From: Choristoneura fumiferana
Lineage: Eukaryota > Arthropoda > Insecta > Lepidoptera > Tortricidae
Direction of reading: 5' to 3'
Length of the DNA stretch: 64,000 bases
NCBI RefSeq assembly: GCF_025370935.1
Contig: NC_133472.1
Span: 33,332,463-33,396,462 of the forward strand
This document shows, piece after piece, positions 48,901 to 62,600 of the stretch. The stretch's first letter is position 1, and the number at the start of each line of letters is the position of its first letter. The notes below the pieces were generated by a model, which worked only from the letters and a program-made list of their open reading frames with translations, was not told where the DNA came from and searched no databases. A program made the position numbers and the translations under genes.

Positions 48901-51900
48901 TATAAGGGTTCCGTTTTTGCCATTTTGGCTACGGAACCCCAAAGAGTGTTGTTTTTTTTATATAATATCTGTCATCTGAATGTAATTTCGAATAAATAAT
49001 GTGCAAAATGCGTTTAAAAAACAAAACTACACAGGTATAGTGCTTAAATGAAATATCGCGTCAAGTAATAGCGTACTACAAACAAATTTAAATCGCGGTG
49101 ATAAGCTACGAAAGTGAAGAACCAATCGAAAAAAAAGTTACTATGAAATTTATACACCGTTGTGATTGGCGACGAGAAATCATATTACAATAAAAAAAGC
49201 TATTTAGAAATTGTAAGCTGGCGACAAAATGCGAATATGTGAATAGCTACAACGAATTTATGATTTCGAGGTACACGACTAAAAACGGTTTTTTTTTGCA
49301 CAGTAGGGCAAAAGCTACATATTATTATGGTGAAGTCAACATGCACATAAAAATTCAACTCCAACTGATACTAATCCGATTATTTAATGTCTAAATACTT
49401 TACGAACTAAAGTACACTTTGCTTATGAACGCTATTCTAAGAAGTCAAAATTACCTGTTATTCTGTACCCATTCTATTAAAAAGTCTGGGTCAAATTTTC
49501 TTTTAAATACTCTTTTATTAATTTCAGAAGTGGTAAAAAGTGATTCATACATTATTTAGACGAATTTCACAAGAAAATTAAAGTACTTGGCAGAATTCCT
49601 TCGCATTTGAAATCAATGTATGATTGTTTTTTCACTAATAACTTATTTAGTACTAGTAGAAGTTGAACTTTTACATAAAGATGACTCCATGCTTTGTTTT
49701 CGTTTTTCCGTGCTATGATCTATGATAACTCCAGACCCTTATTATTATTTTTCAGAGCTTAGTAGGTATACTGACATCCTTCGTATCTACTATAGTAGAC
49801 TTCACGTATCATGGTACATTGACTTCTCAGAATTATGTTATCAAAATTTTACAAACGATGCAATGGCGTCTACTATATCAAATACATCTTCCACATTGAT
49901 TGTTTTTTAAGGGCAACACACACAGAAAGCGTGCGCGGGTCGGGTCGTGTACGCCGCGTGAGCCGCGCGGTTCGTTGTATTCACACAGAGAGCGGGTCGG
50001 ACCCGCAGCTGCTATCAATGTTGTCAGTTTAGTGACTAACAGCCTTATTCATAAAAAGTTAGAGCCTCCTTGAAGGCTCCTTGAAGGCCCGATGCTAAAA
50101 AACATGATTCATAAACGTCTGTTAGCGCTAATCAGTCGATCAAGGCTCTGCTAAAGTTACAGGACCGTAGACCCTCCTTTATCTCTCTGCTAAGTCACAA
50201 AATGGCCGCCACAAGTTTAAACAGCTGACTTTGACTAGAGCAAAAAACCATAGGTACCGAAGATATTTATAGTGAAGGCAGGGCTACGCAGATTAAAAAA
50301 AAAACAGGAAAATTTATTTTCAGGAATTTGTATTTAAAAATCCTCTAAATTAGCAACAATAAATTAACAATAAATATGAAAAAAAATAAGGATGATTAAC
50401 ACAATTATGGCTTTTTGCACAACATAAACATGCGGATCGGAAATGGCGGGAAAACAAACATCTCGCTTTTTATTTTTTTTCCTGGTAATTTGCTGTCACT
50501 GCTGTCAATTTTTTTTTTAAATTATCGATTAGGCCATTTTTTGTCTTTGATTTGTCAAGGTGGCCAACATAACGCGTCTAATCCGTCTATCAGCAGCTCA
50601 ACAACTAGCAGACTGCTAGCAAGCGTTTATGAATCATACTTCTTGACAACCGTCTAACAAGCTTAATCAGTCTGCTAAGTAACAGACCGATCAAACCTCA
50701 ATTAAGGATTTTTTATGAATAAGGCTGTTAGTCCCTAGAAGTGACGAAATCTTAGCGACCGCAAAAAAGTTTTAACGACAAAAATGGTTTATCTGGCTAC
50801 TTTTGGAGTACAAATTAAAACAGTTCTAGAACCAATAATAGATACGACATTTTTGTGAACTCGACACAGAATTATACAGTGCCGCGAGATATATGTGGAA
50901 AACGACAAACGCGCTTGCGGACCAAGGTCAAACTTTATTTACTTACTTAATGAAATCCAATTTATGTAATGATGGGCGATGGATGAAATTTTTAAAAGTG
51001 GCTTTTTTTTATCGACAGGAATAAGCTTATATTAGTCAATCTCAGATTAAATAAAAAAGTAAAGATGGAGAGCGGTGAACAGCCGAGTAGGGCCGATCAA
51101 ACTACACCAATCCGTGTGCTTACAACAGTGGCACGCACACACTTGCAACCAAACTACACCAAAACCTTATCACTTAGCAACGCATTCCCGTGGAGCATGA
51201 CGTATCAGCCGGGTACTCATTAGCGAGCTGTAACTGTATCCTGCGTGATACAGTAACGAGGTTCTAGTGTGTACGCGTGTTACAGCTTAGGCTCGTGTTG
51301 TCGCCCGAACGCTTTCAGCGAGAGTACTCATTTTGCGAGTTGTAACTGTAACCAAACAGATACAGTAACGAGGTTCTAGTGTGTACGCGTGTTACAGCTT
51401 AGGCTCGTGTTGTCGCCCGAACGCTTTCAGCGAGAGTAATCATTTTGCGAGTTGTAACTGTAACCAAACAGATACAGTAACGAGGTTCTAGTGTGTACGC
51501 GTGTTACAGCTTAGGCTCGTGTTGTCGCCCGAACGCTTTCACCGAGCGTACTCATTTTGCGAGTTGTAACTGTAACCAAACAGATACAGTAACGAAGTTC
51601 TAGTGTGTACGGGGAGTGTAACGAACGTGGAGGCCTTCCCTGCCCTCAGTTTATGCTGCACCACTTTCATTAATTATACCTCCTATATTAGCCCAGGCAT
51701 CTTCTTTTAAATGTATGTATGTATGTAAACTCTTTATTGTACAAAAGAAAATTAACAAAATACAACTGACAAACTTTAAGATACTTGTACAAAGGCGGAC
51801 AAATGAAAATGCGGGGAAATGTTTTTTGTAGTAGTCCTTATCCTTAGGGTTCCATAGCACCGTGTTTTCCCTGTAGGCGTCTATCAACGACAGACATTTC

Positions 51901-54659
51901 TCATCTGACCATTCACTCATGTCGAGAGAAATAAAAAGTACAGATGGTTCGTAGCGGCTAGCAACAACCTCTCCTCTTGACGTCCACGAGCGCACTGCGA
52001 GCGCCCTTTGATTCGCGGCAAAAACCGACAATCGTCGGGTCGCTGCGAGTCGCTCGTATGGCGTTCATCGCAGGTTCGCGAAACACGTACACACTATGTT
52101 TTTGGTAACAGTAACGGTTACTGTAACGTGCGACGTTACAGGTTCAGAAATGAGTACGCTGTAAACATCGACTCGCTGCAAGCCCGACGCGTACCCGCTC
52201 GCAGCAGGTTCGCGAACCACGTACACACTATGTTTTTGGTAACAGTAACGGTTACAGTTACGTGCAACGTTACAGGTTCATAAATGAGTACGCTGTAAAC
52301 ATCGGCTCGCTGCAAGCCCGACGCGTACCCGCTCGCAGCAGATTCGCGAACCACGTACACACTATGTTTTTTGGTTACAGTGCATGCAACGGTTACGGTT
52401 ACAGATCGCTGATGAGTACCCGGCTCAAAACTTCGACAAATATAACTAATAATGCCAAATTATGTCGTGAAAGGATGGAATCACTTTTCACACGCTAGTA
52501 AACTCGAAAACCAATATTTTCATTAAAAATCGAAATAATTTTGTTTGAATTTTGCTTCAAAACGTCAATACTAGTGTTGCCATTATAATAATTGTAGTTA
52601 CCCTATTATTGGGTAAAAGTCGCCTAGGTAATACAATCTTTTATTTTTTATTTTTAAATTCTATTCTTTCTATGGCTTAAAACTTGAGAACGTGACACGT
52701 AACGTAAAATGATTTGGTTCTTGTAAAAGTTCATCAACGTTTTTTATTGTAGTAACGGTATTAACGTGACACGCAACAAGTTATTTGTTTCCTGTAAACG
52801 TTTACTAACGTATTTAAATGTAGTTGTTTTAGGCTGGTTTATGAATTTAAAGCAATAAATAAAAACGTTATTAACGATAACGATATTTTTGTAGTTGCGG
52901 GGTACTGGAATTATTATGGCAACACCGGCCTACGAACACATGTTCATAAAACAGGCCTCACTTGGCTGTGTACCGCTCTCCATCTTTACTTTTTTATTTA
53001 ATCTGAGTAGTCAATGGAAATATCAGATTTTTCGGTAGGTAGTACCAATTAATTAATAAAATAAAATACTTAGATTTTATTCTCGCCAAAATGAACTAGC
53101 TACTGCGCATGAATACGGTTTTTAGGGTTCCGTAGCCAAAATGGCAAAAACGGAACCCTTATAGTTTCGCCATGTCTGTCTGTCTGTCTGTCTGTCCGTC
53201 CGCGGCTTTGCTCAGGGACTATCAATGCTAGAAAGCTGTAATTTTGCACGGATATATATGAAAACTATCCCGTCAAAATGGTACAATAAAAATTAAAAAC
53301 AAAAAAAAATTGTGTACCTCCCATAGACGTAAAGTAGGGGTTTTTTTTCTAATCCAACCCTATAGTGTGGGGTCTTTTAAGTTAAAACTTACTTACTAAG
53401 ACGATTTTTCGAATCAGTGATTTGTTTGCGAAATATTCAACTTTAAAGTACAAATTTTCATTAAAATCGAGTTTTAGGGGTTTTTAACTTAAGCTTTAGG
53501 GATAAATATTTTTGAGTGGTAACTCTGCGCTCGGCCCGCGCGATGTTTGTGACGACGGGCGACGGGCGCGGGCCCGCGCACGACCCGTCCCGCGCCCGCG
53601 TTCTGTGTGAAGGCGTCCATATACCGCCATGCAAATACGCCCGTCGCGGGCCCGCGCACGACCCGCCCCCACTCTCTGTGTGTGTTGCCCTTTAATGACA
53701 ATGCCAGAATGTTCCAATGGTCAGTCTTAACGATTATATGAATTAATGCTATTGATATCTTTTTGTTTAAAATATTTCTACATTGCCACTGAGTGGCGAG
53801 TATTGAACGAATAAGTAAAATTTCAAGCATACAAGGAAATATTGATCTTATTATGCCAAATGAAACAAACAAGTCTGTGAAAGGATTTTAAACAAAAGCA
53901 AAGACCAGCCTTTTCATACAAACAACGATAAGTATTTCGACTTCCACCCCGTGCTAATCGATTTTAACCAAAAAAGAAAGCTTTAGTGTTGACTGGTCCG
54001 ACTTGACTGGTTGGAAACTGTTATCACCCACCGTTTTCATGAAAAGTTTGCATTGTTTGTATGAAACGTTAAATGGAAATAGGTACATATACATACTTAA
54101 AACATGTATATTTTCGTGTGGCACGCTAATGTCGAAAGTTGGTAACTAAAAAAATCATATTATTTTTAAATGTTACCCCTGCGAACGTGGCTGTTGGTAG
54201 GGCTGCGGTGGCAGGCCCATGTGCGTGGGGAACATCAGCGGATGGTACATGACGGGCGCAGGGGCTGCGGCGGCGGCCGCGGCGTTGGGGATGAACGGCT
54301 GCTGCTGTCTGCTGCAAATAAAAACACCAGTTATCTACTAGACCCTGTAGGTAGGTACTTAATAAAAAAAATACACTGTTTTGTGATTACGTAGTCTTCA
54401 GGAGTAATTATTATTATTAGCATCGATAGTTTAAAAGTTAAGAGAATAGAGATTTTGAAAGAAAAGTTATTTGACTAACCACCTACATCAATACGATCGT
54501 GTTTTAGCTGATAAATTTAATTAGAACTTAACTTAGAACACATGAAATTAATCTAAAACGGGAGAATAAGATGTGCAAGGGCGAACTTACCCCTTATAGG
54601 GATCTCTTCCAGTTATCCTAATATATGTGTAGATGTATATGTGTGTATGTGTGTACATG

Positions 54660-54710
<51 letters not shown>

Positions 54711-57700
54711 GAATACATGTGTATGTATGTATATATATGTATAGATATGTATATATATATATGTATGTATGTACCTACAGATATATAATATGAGTGATTT
54801 TTCGAGTGTGGGTACGAATGGTAGTACCTAGTATTTCCAAGTAAATATGCAGGCATGGCTGTGAGATGCGCACGATGTATCATTAACTATAATGTTGTAA
54901 TATACTTAAACAGCCGGTGTCGATGCGCACGGCGCGATGCGCAAAGTAGCCGTAAATCCACCCTCAAGTTAAAAAATAAAAATGTAACCAAGGACCGCGG
55001 CGCGCCGCGCCTGCGCAGCCGGCATAGTGTTGAAGTATTCAAAATAGTGAATGAGAGTTCTACACTTTCTGCCAACAAACTGCTACGCAGTTTGGCAGAG
55101 GTTTATAGTTATAAGTATTTCTGTACTTCTTTTGTTTTTTATTTGAGTAAATAAATAATTAATTAAAATAATTGTCTTTTAGCCACGGGTAGTTGGTTTT
55201 ACGCTATACAGCTTCCCAGCACAGATCATGAAACCAATCTTTAAAATTCATTATAAAGTGGGATCTTTGACATTATTAGCTCACGCCGATAGCAATAAAT
55301 ACCAAAGCTCGGACTGTCAGATTGTGCGTCCTTCGAAAACGCTCATAAAAAAATAGTGACACATGGCAAAATCTTGGTTAATTGAGCAATTAAGTTTCGT
55401 GAACAATCGATTTAACGTCTAACGATTTCTAAGAAAAGCAGCTAACTAACAGTCGACACGTGGGGATTCGTTAAGTTGTAAGTAGGTAAGTACTCGTGTT
55501 TAATCTGTGTTATAATCATGAGATAAAGTACGAGTACAAATATCACATGCTAAATAAAAAAGTCATGTTAACTCAAAAAAAGTAGTTTGTAAGTTTTCTT
55601 CATGATAAACAGTAGTTTTATCGACATATATTTATCATAAAACACACATGCTCGTGCCCAGCAACCATCGTTTTTAATGCAGAACGGAATACTAAACCTT
55701 GGCAAGTGCTATTGTTGTAATGTGTTGTTATATTACCAATGAGCTAAAAGATTCATCGGTAACATATTTTAATATCGAAACTTAAAATACCTACGGGTAA
55801 AATGTCGATGTTCAAAATATCGAAAATTAAAAGAACGAAAGTTTATATTGTCCAATGTTTAGATGGCTAAAAATTACTAGATTATGTAAAATAAATGCTA
55901 TTTAGAGAAAGGAGCAATAAATAAAGCAGATTTGTATGTACGATATTTTAATTTTCGACATTCAAATATGTTGACATTTACAACATGATATACTGGTTAC
56001 CGACATTTTTACTCATTCGATATTTTAATAAATCGACATTTCAATCTTAGACATTTTGACCATAGGTATAAAAAAACTTTCGATATTGTGACACAATCGA
56101 TATTTTAATTTTCGATATTCAAATATGTAACCGATTCATCGAATACCCACGGAAAAAGATAGGATTTGAGCATATTCTTATCAAGTTAGTTTATACTTTA
56201 TAATGATTACAATATTAGGCAATAGCACTGCACGTGCAAACAAATCAAGTGAGACGAACCAAAGGTGCCTTATCGCGTTATCTTAATGGAGTCCGTATCG
56301 GTGACGACAGTAGCGGTCGTTGCATTGCCGAGAATGGCTACTCGCTACGCTATGCATTATTCAGTCGAATTAATTCGCGAGTTCAAGAACTTGCAATCAA
56401 ATTATTGGATTCGTGAAGATGACCAGCCCTTTCTCGATTAACATACGGTTTACGTAACGACTTTTGTATAAAAACAAAGAATTTGTATAAGAACCATAAT
56501 GAGTTCCTGGCCAAATGCGTATAGAAACTATAGATAGAAGTTAATTGCTTTATGACTATTACCATTAAAAATCGGCTTCCCGTCTCCAGTTTAATGAAAT
56601 TTAAATAAATAAATATCATGGGACACTTGACATCAATTGACTTTAGTCCCAAACTAAGCAAAGCTTGTAGGAACTATGGACACTACACCGTGGCCAATAA
56701 GTTCGAATACACATCTTTTTGCACTGACCCTAAAGACATACGGACTACAAGCCATCATATTCTTATTTTCATTAATACAATATAGGTATTAACGTTAACA
56801 AAATGCAATCATTTCAATCGTCTAGGTATTTGTGGTTTGCTTTTAATCCACGATGAAACAGTATCGCGAAACGATTATCAAAAAAATTCGCAATGGCTGT
56901 TGCGCGCGCTGCCTTCGAGGCTTTAAATCCCTTGGAATTAAACGCAAATCTAGTTTACACCACAATCAAAAGATATAGAGACTTCCTCCGTGGAGGACAG
57001 GAAAATTTCCGGTCGGCCACATTCAGCTAGAACCGATAGAGTAAAAATTGTGAGAGAGCGAGTTCGGCGGAAAACACACCGCTCTATTAGAACAAAGCTG
57101 CTGACCTGAAAATTTCAAGGAGATCGGTTCACAGCCTTTTGAGGGTAGATCTTGGATGCCAGCATGCTTACAAAAAACGCATAGTTCATGGCATTTCCGA
57201 AGCAATCAAGAAAAAGAGAGACATTTATCGAACACAATACTTTCTTGGCACGCAGGGGATCAGTTTGTTATTTGCCGAGAAACCGTTTGTATTAGAACAG
57301 CCTCATAATGCCCAAAATGATCAATAGTGGACACCAAGGATAGAAGACATTCCAGACAACTAGAAGAATGTTCCTAGGTTCCAGAGCTCGCCATCGATGA
57401 TGGGGTGGGGTCCAGCTTGTAGGTGGGGTACGTACCTTTAGTATTTATCGACAAAGGCGTTTCGGCACCGATTATGGCGATAAATCCGAAGGTTTTGGAA
57501 AAATTACTGCCCCAAATTTAAAAAGTATGTTTGGGAATGAATATTATGTTTTCCAACAAGACGGAGGTCCTTCACACACAGCAAACCCTGTTCAAGCTTG
57601 GTGTCAGGCTAATTTGATCGATTTTTTGCCGAAACATGAATGGCCACCCAGTTTTCCAGACTTAAACGTATTAGATTATTTCGTATGGTCTTACATGCTT

Positions 57701-58027
57701 TCAAAACTACATAATTATATAATCGCAAACCTGCATCATTTCAAAAAGGTTATCAAGCACATTTGGAACGAAATGCCAATGGAAGCTGTGCGTGCCGCGT
57801 CGAGAAACGTTTGAAGCTGGTAAAAAAGTTAAAGGTGGAGTTATCCTGAAACATTTATTTGTAAATAATGAATGTATATACATACGTGTGGCATTAATAA
57901 AATATAGTTTTTATTATATTATCTATTCATACATTTGTTTTGTCGATCTAAACTGTATGCAAACTTATTGGACACGTTGTAGGCAACCGATAAACTAACT
58001 AAAATAGATAAATACATAATTAAACAC

Positions 58028-58065
<38 letters not shown>

Positions 58066-59515
58066 TTTATTTACACATATTCGATACACAAAAATACATT
58101 AGATGGAGAGAACAAAAAAAAATAACATCGAATAGTATAAAGTGGACCCCACTCAGCATACATAATAAACATCCAAGACCAGAGAACAAACATTCTTATT
58201 ATTCATAAAAATATCTGCCCCGGCCGGAAATCGAAACCGGGACCTCAAGCTTCGTAGTCAGGTTATCTAACCACTTGGCCATCCAGTCGTCAAATGGATC
58301 CACTTTGGAAGTAGGTACCTTATCCATTTTCATCTAAATATATGTTTCTCGTTCTGTATGTCCCTGATGTCTTCATTTATGATCAGGGAGCGTAACTTTG
58401 GTGCCGTTGAAAGACGTATGATGTCAAGAAAAATCAATGTTTTTATCCAGACCTCTTTATTTTACTGATATAATCAATGTACTGTATGTAATGTAGATAG
58501 AACGTAGTCAATTTTGATGGATGGTTTTGGGATTAGGAATTACCAGAAATTTTAAGCAAAGAACTATTTTTAGTCATATTGCACAAAAAAAAATATTTAC
58601 ATGATGAAAGGTTTTGACCTTCAACAATATTTTGCTCCAGGTTCGGTTATGAGGATTATGACCAGTACTCGTTTGTAACTGGCGTGAGATTCGAGTTATA
58701 TTGCCCTGAGTGTACATGAGAAATTTATTTATGTAAATAAAAACGAGAATGCGATTTATTATGCGATTATGCAATCTTAAGCGTTCTGCATAGTTTGTCA
58801 TCCAACGAAACATTTGTTGTGTTTTCATTTACTCGAGGTTTTTTTTAATTACAATTAGATTACTGAGTAAAATATTTTATTCACATCGTATTTTAAATTT
58901 ACATCACCACTAATCCCCTTATTCATAAACGACAATCAAACCTATTTTAGTTAAAATGCCGCTAAAATTCGTTTGTCCTTATCTGACACTTCGACATTTG
59001 TATTTGTTAGAAAGGGACAAAGCATTTGTTAGTTAACATAGGCTTGTTAAGTTTTATGAATAAGGGGGTAAATTATTAAGAATTATTGCAGTGTTGTAAA
59101 TTTTGTTTTAAAAACATCCTATATGTGACTTCACGTTATAATGATGTCACCCGCAACTAAGTTACGCTCCCTCTTTATGATTGACTAGAGTTAACCAGCG
59201 GCTTCGCACGCTTAAACTATTCGATCTGGTAGTTAAAATTCCGGGATTTTACAAAATTCGCCTGGGAATTCATATTGTGGTCTTCATTGAAGTAGTGTTA
59301 AGAACAACTGTCCAAAATTTCAAGACTCTAAACCTACCGGTAGCATTTTGAAGATTTTATCCCTACCCCGTGGGAATTTCGGGATAAAAAGTAGCCTACA
59401 TGTTATTCCAGACGTCCAGCTATCTACGTACCACATGTCATCTAAATGCGTTCATCCGTTTTAGCGTGAAGGAGTAACAAATACACACACACACACGCAC
59501 GCACGCACGCACACA

Positions 59516-59606
<91 letters not shown>

Positions 59607-62600
59607 ACACACACACAGACACACACAAACTTTCGCATTTATATTATTAATAGGAAGTACGAAGTTTGATTATTTACAGAGATGCAAGCAATTACGTAAA
59701 AAATAAGGTTACATTATTAGGGTTCCGTAGCCAAAATGGCAAAAACGGAACCCTTATAGTTCCGCCATGTCTGTCTGTCCGTCCGTCCGCGGCTTTGGTC
59801 AGGGACTATCAATGCTAGAAAGCTGTAATTTTGCATGAATATATATGTAAACTATGCTGACAAAATGGTACAATAAAAAAAATAAAAATAAAATTTAGAG
59901 TACCTCCCATAGACGTAAAGTGGGGGTGATTTTTTTTTCTCATCCCACCTTGTAGTGTGGGGTATCGTTGGATAGGTACTTATTACCATTAGGGGGTTGC
60001 TAAAACGATTTTTCGATTAATGATTGATTTGTTTGCAAAATATTCAACTTTAAAGTGCAAATTTTCATTAAAATCGAGCTTCCCCCCCGTCTAAAATCTA
60101 AACCGGGTTCAGGATGACAAAATTCAGGATGGTAGTAACTTACAAGGACAACTATAACGTTTAAGTTTTCTTGAGAATTATTACTAGTTTAATTAGAGTA
60201 AATAGCAGCCTAAGGTATAAAATACACCTAAACTTGAATATTCCGTACAAAATACGAAATCCTTAGAAAAATATTACTTGATTTTTTCGTAATGGCTACA
60301 GAACCCTATTTCGGGCGTGTCCGACACGCTTTTGTTTCAATTGATTCTAAGAAAAATCACGTAAGATTTCAGAAGGTTCCTTTTAATTATTATTCGATCA
60401 TCATTGTAAACGACACAACGACCGTACCGTGTTAGTACGGGTTTATGGATGAGATTCGAGTGATTCGAAAGGAAATTGCCCAAGTGACTATGGGATTTAT
60501 TAACGTTAATAACATGCCAGTCAGCCAAATACATTTTTGTTTACCTACTTCTCGCTACAATTGCCAACAATTATCAGATTCTTATTTAACCCTTTGAGCG
60601 CCACGGTCGGTAAAATACGACAGCTAAAAAAAGTGCCATAGTGGCTATGTCGGCATTTCGTGGCGTATATGGAACGATTTTCTGAAAAATAATAATATAT
60701 TGGGAATATTTCTTGAAATGCTTGGAAAGATTATATGGGAGCAGAGGGATTGTAAAGGGTGTTGAAAAGCAATGATAGAATGTGAAATCTCCTACGATCC
60801 CTGACGGGCAACCAAAATACATGAACTATTAGGGATGTCAACCTCCATAGGGACCACCTACCACCTAAAATCAATCGACAGTTTGGGAGTCACTTGTCTT
60901 CGTCGCGTTCCTCAATTGTTGAAACGACAGGCGACACCATCGTGGTCTGTCTCTTGTCTCATGCATATGATATGTGCCATCAGCCAAAAATGTGGTCTAC
61001 CACCCTAAAGTTGATACTTAATCTTTTGCATGTCACAAAACAATAATGCCAATAGACGTAGGTATCTGTCAAATTGAAAGTTCGACTTTAGCGACATATT
61101 CATTTGATAGGAACTTGATCAAAAACTGATAGACCACTTAATTAGCTGATGTACCTACATAAAGCATATTGAAATACCTTTTATTACCAGTAAGAATCCA
61201 AAAGCTACGAATGCTTTACGCCCATGATAATCGCTAGTGTAATGTAATGGTGAGCGTGTGCATACCTCGGGTGCGCATTCGGCCTCGTCCCATGCTGACT
61301 CGGCCTGAACTGGAAGTTGTGGTACTGTGGTCGAGTTTGCGGTGTTTGGCTCTGTTGTGGCACAAAACTATGTCCCGTCTGCAAATATAACATTAAAATT
61401 TTATATTGACCAGCAGAAAAACGAAACGCAGACGGATATATACTGACAATAACCAAAACATAAAAAGAAAGAAAAAGAAAGAAAATAATTTATTTATAAC
61501 AGCAGTGACACATTACACAGATTAGAAAAAAAAATAAGAAGTTTTGCAGCTATAAAAAGGTCCCGGCTCAGCATATCGCTGGTAGAATCACTAGGTACTC
61601 AATACGATCTTAATGCGATACCGTCTGTGACTTGACCTACGACGAAAAGAAGCACAACCTGCAGTCGTAAAATATATCACAAGGTAATGGTTGAAGATGG
61701 GCATGTAGGGATAAAGTGTGGGACTAACCATGGTGTTTTTAGTAATGTCTTGTTGAGGTGCCGGCGGCGCCGACTGCTGGGGCGACTGCTGCACGCGGAG
61801 GCCGGGCTGCGGCGTCGGCTGCGCGCCGCCCGTCCCGCTCGGCATGAAGCCCGCTCCCGTGGCGCCCGAGGGATGGTAGCATTCCGTTCCTACACAAGAA
61901 ACATTTGAATAACAGCCCTCTGGTTAAATCTAAAGATAATATTATCAATGAATCAAATTAACTTACTATGGGGAGTTGGCGCCCGTGGATAACTGATGTG
62001 CGCTAAGGAAATGCTTGTGTTTTGTTTAATTCATATCCAAAAATGATATTAGTTATGAGACATACATTTGCAAAGGCAGGGTCAATTTATACAAAACCTA
62101 AAATGGTCTGTAAGTGTGTAGAAACTTATATTTTTGTAACGAAATCGATCCAACGACATTCTGCATCAAACAGCTGTACAAGTCAAATATTAAACATGTT
62201 CACTGTTAGTAGTTATAAAAAACAAACGCAAATAAATGGTAAAAAGAAATAACAAAACATAATGACGGCATGATATAAAACGATCAATTCAAGGAAAAGT
62301 GACAGATCACTTACTAGCTTGTGTTAAGAGTCTATAATGGTGTGAAGGCAGCATACAGTTAGAGTTGGTATATCGAGAAGATGATTGTTCATGCTTGAGA
62401 GAGTTCTGGTTAGCCTGCTGCGGTATAAACTGCAGCGAAACATTATTCAACGGCAAATTGATTTGATTCGCATTGATGTGCTGCGCCACTGCCGACTGAG
62501 GCATGTTCAACGATGTTTGTAAACTTTGTGCCACATCAATCGCGCTCTGCTGTGTCTGACTGCCATGATTGACACATGCATGTGACAAAGAATTTAGTGA

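Larger units (their letters stand above)
47381..49296. mobile_element. 1.9 kb foldback element with 80-bp arms
   Basis: gtcgtgtacctcgaaatcat and aaattcgttgtagctattcg (47399-47440) mirror cgaatttatgatttcgaggt (49252-49271) and its flanks. It contains a (GT)n run, a GGGTTCCG-family repeat and a MITE. No ORF of note. Confidence 0.75.
51041..53007. mobile_element. 2.0 kb foldback element with 8-bp target duplication
   Basis: The ends CTCAGATTAAATAAAAAAGT then AAAGATGGAGAGCGG are identical on both strands and related to about 50 bp. TAGTCAAT flanks both sides (51033-51040, 53008-53015). The arms hold tandem arrays (51201-51610 and 52040-52410) in mirror orientation. Between them lies a broken MADF-like ORF. 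An 8-bp duplication allows hAT, P or related groups; none is proven. Confidence 0.85.
49910..53691. mobile_element. TTA-flanked MITE blown apart by later insertions
   Basis: AGGGCAACACACACAGA at 49910 mirrors TCTGTGTGTGTTGCCCT ending at 53691, with TTA on both outer sides (49907-49909, 53692-53694). Both sub-terminal parts are very GC-rich (gcgcgggtcgggtcgtgt; cgcgggcccgcgcacgaccc). The simplest reading is one short Harbinger-like MITE split by the elements at 50036-50731, 51041-53007 and 53125-53480. Confidence 0.65.
42570..54176. other. eIF4G intron 5 (11.6 kb), nested repeats
   Basis: The largest intron. It is almost filled by inverted-repeat elements: 44993-47354 (with 46250-47130 inside), 47381-49296 and 49910-53691, each containing further insertions. 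Confidence 0.85.

Noticed and set aside
54587..54883. Ile/Tyr-rich minus-strand ORF
   Set aside because: Translation of the (AT)n/(ATGT)n tract; only its first nine codons coincide with eIF4G exon 4.
58215..58289. tRNA gene on the minus strand
   Set aside because: A and B boxes are present but the acceptor stem does not pair well and the sequence continues into a SINE body.
59438..59638. Cys/Val-rich ORFs
   Set aside because: Pure translation of the (AC)n microsatellite inside a Helitron copy.
61967..61992. Possible 26-nt eIF4G microexon between exons 1 and 2 (acceptor-like cacatcag, donor-like ATA|GTAAGT)
   Set aside because: Including it shifts the frame of exon 2; exon 1 joins exon 2 in frame directly.
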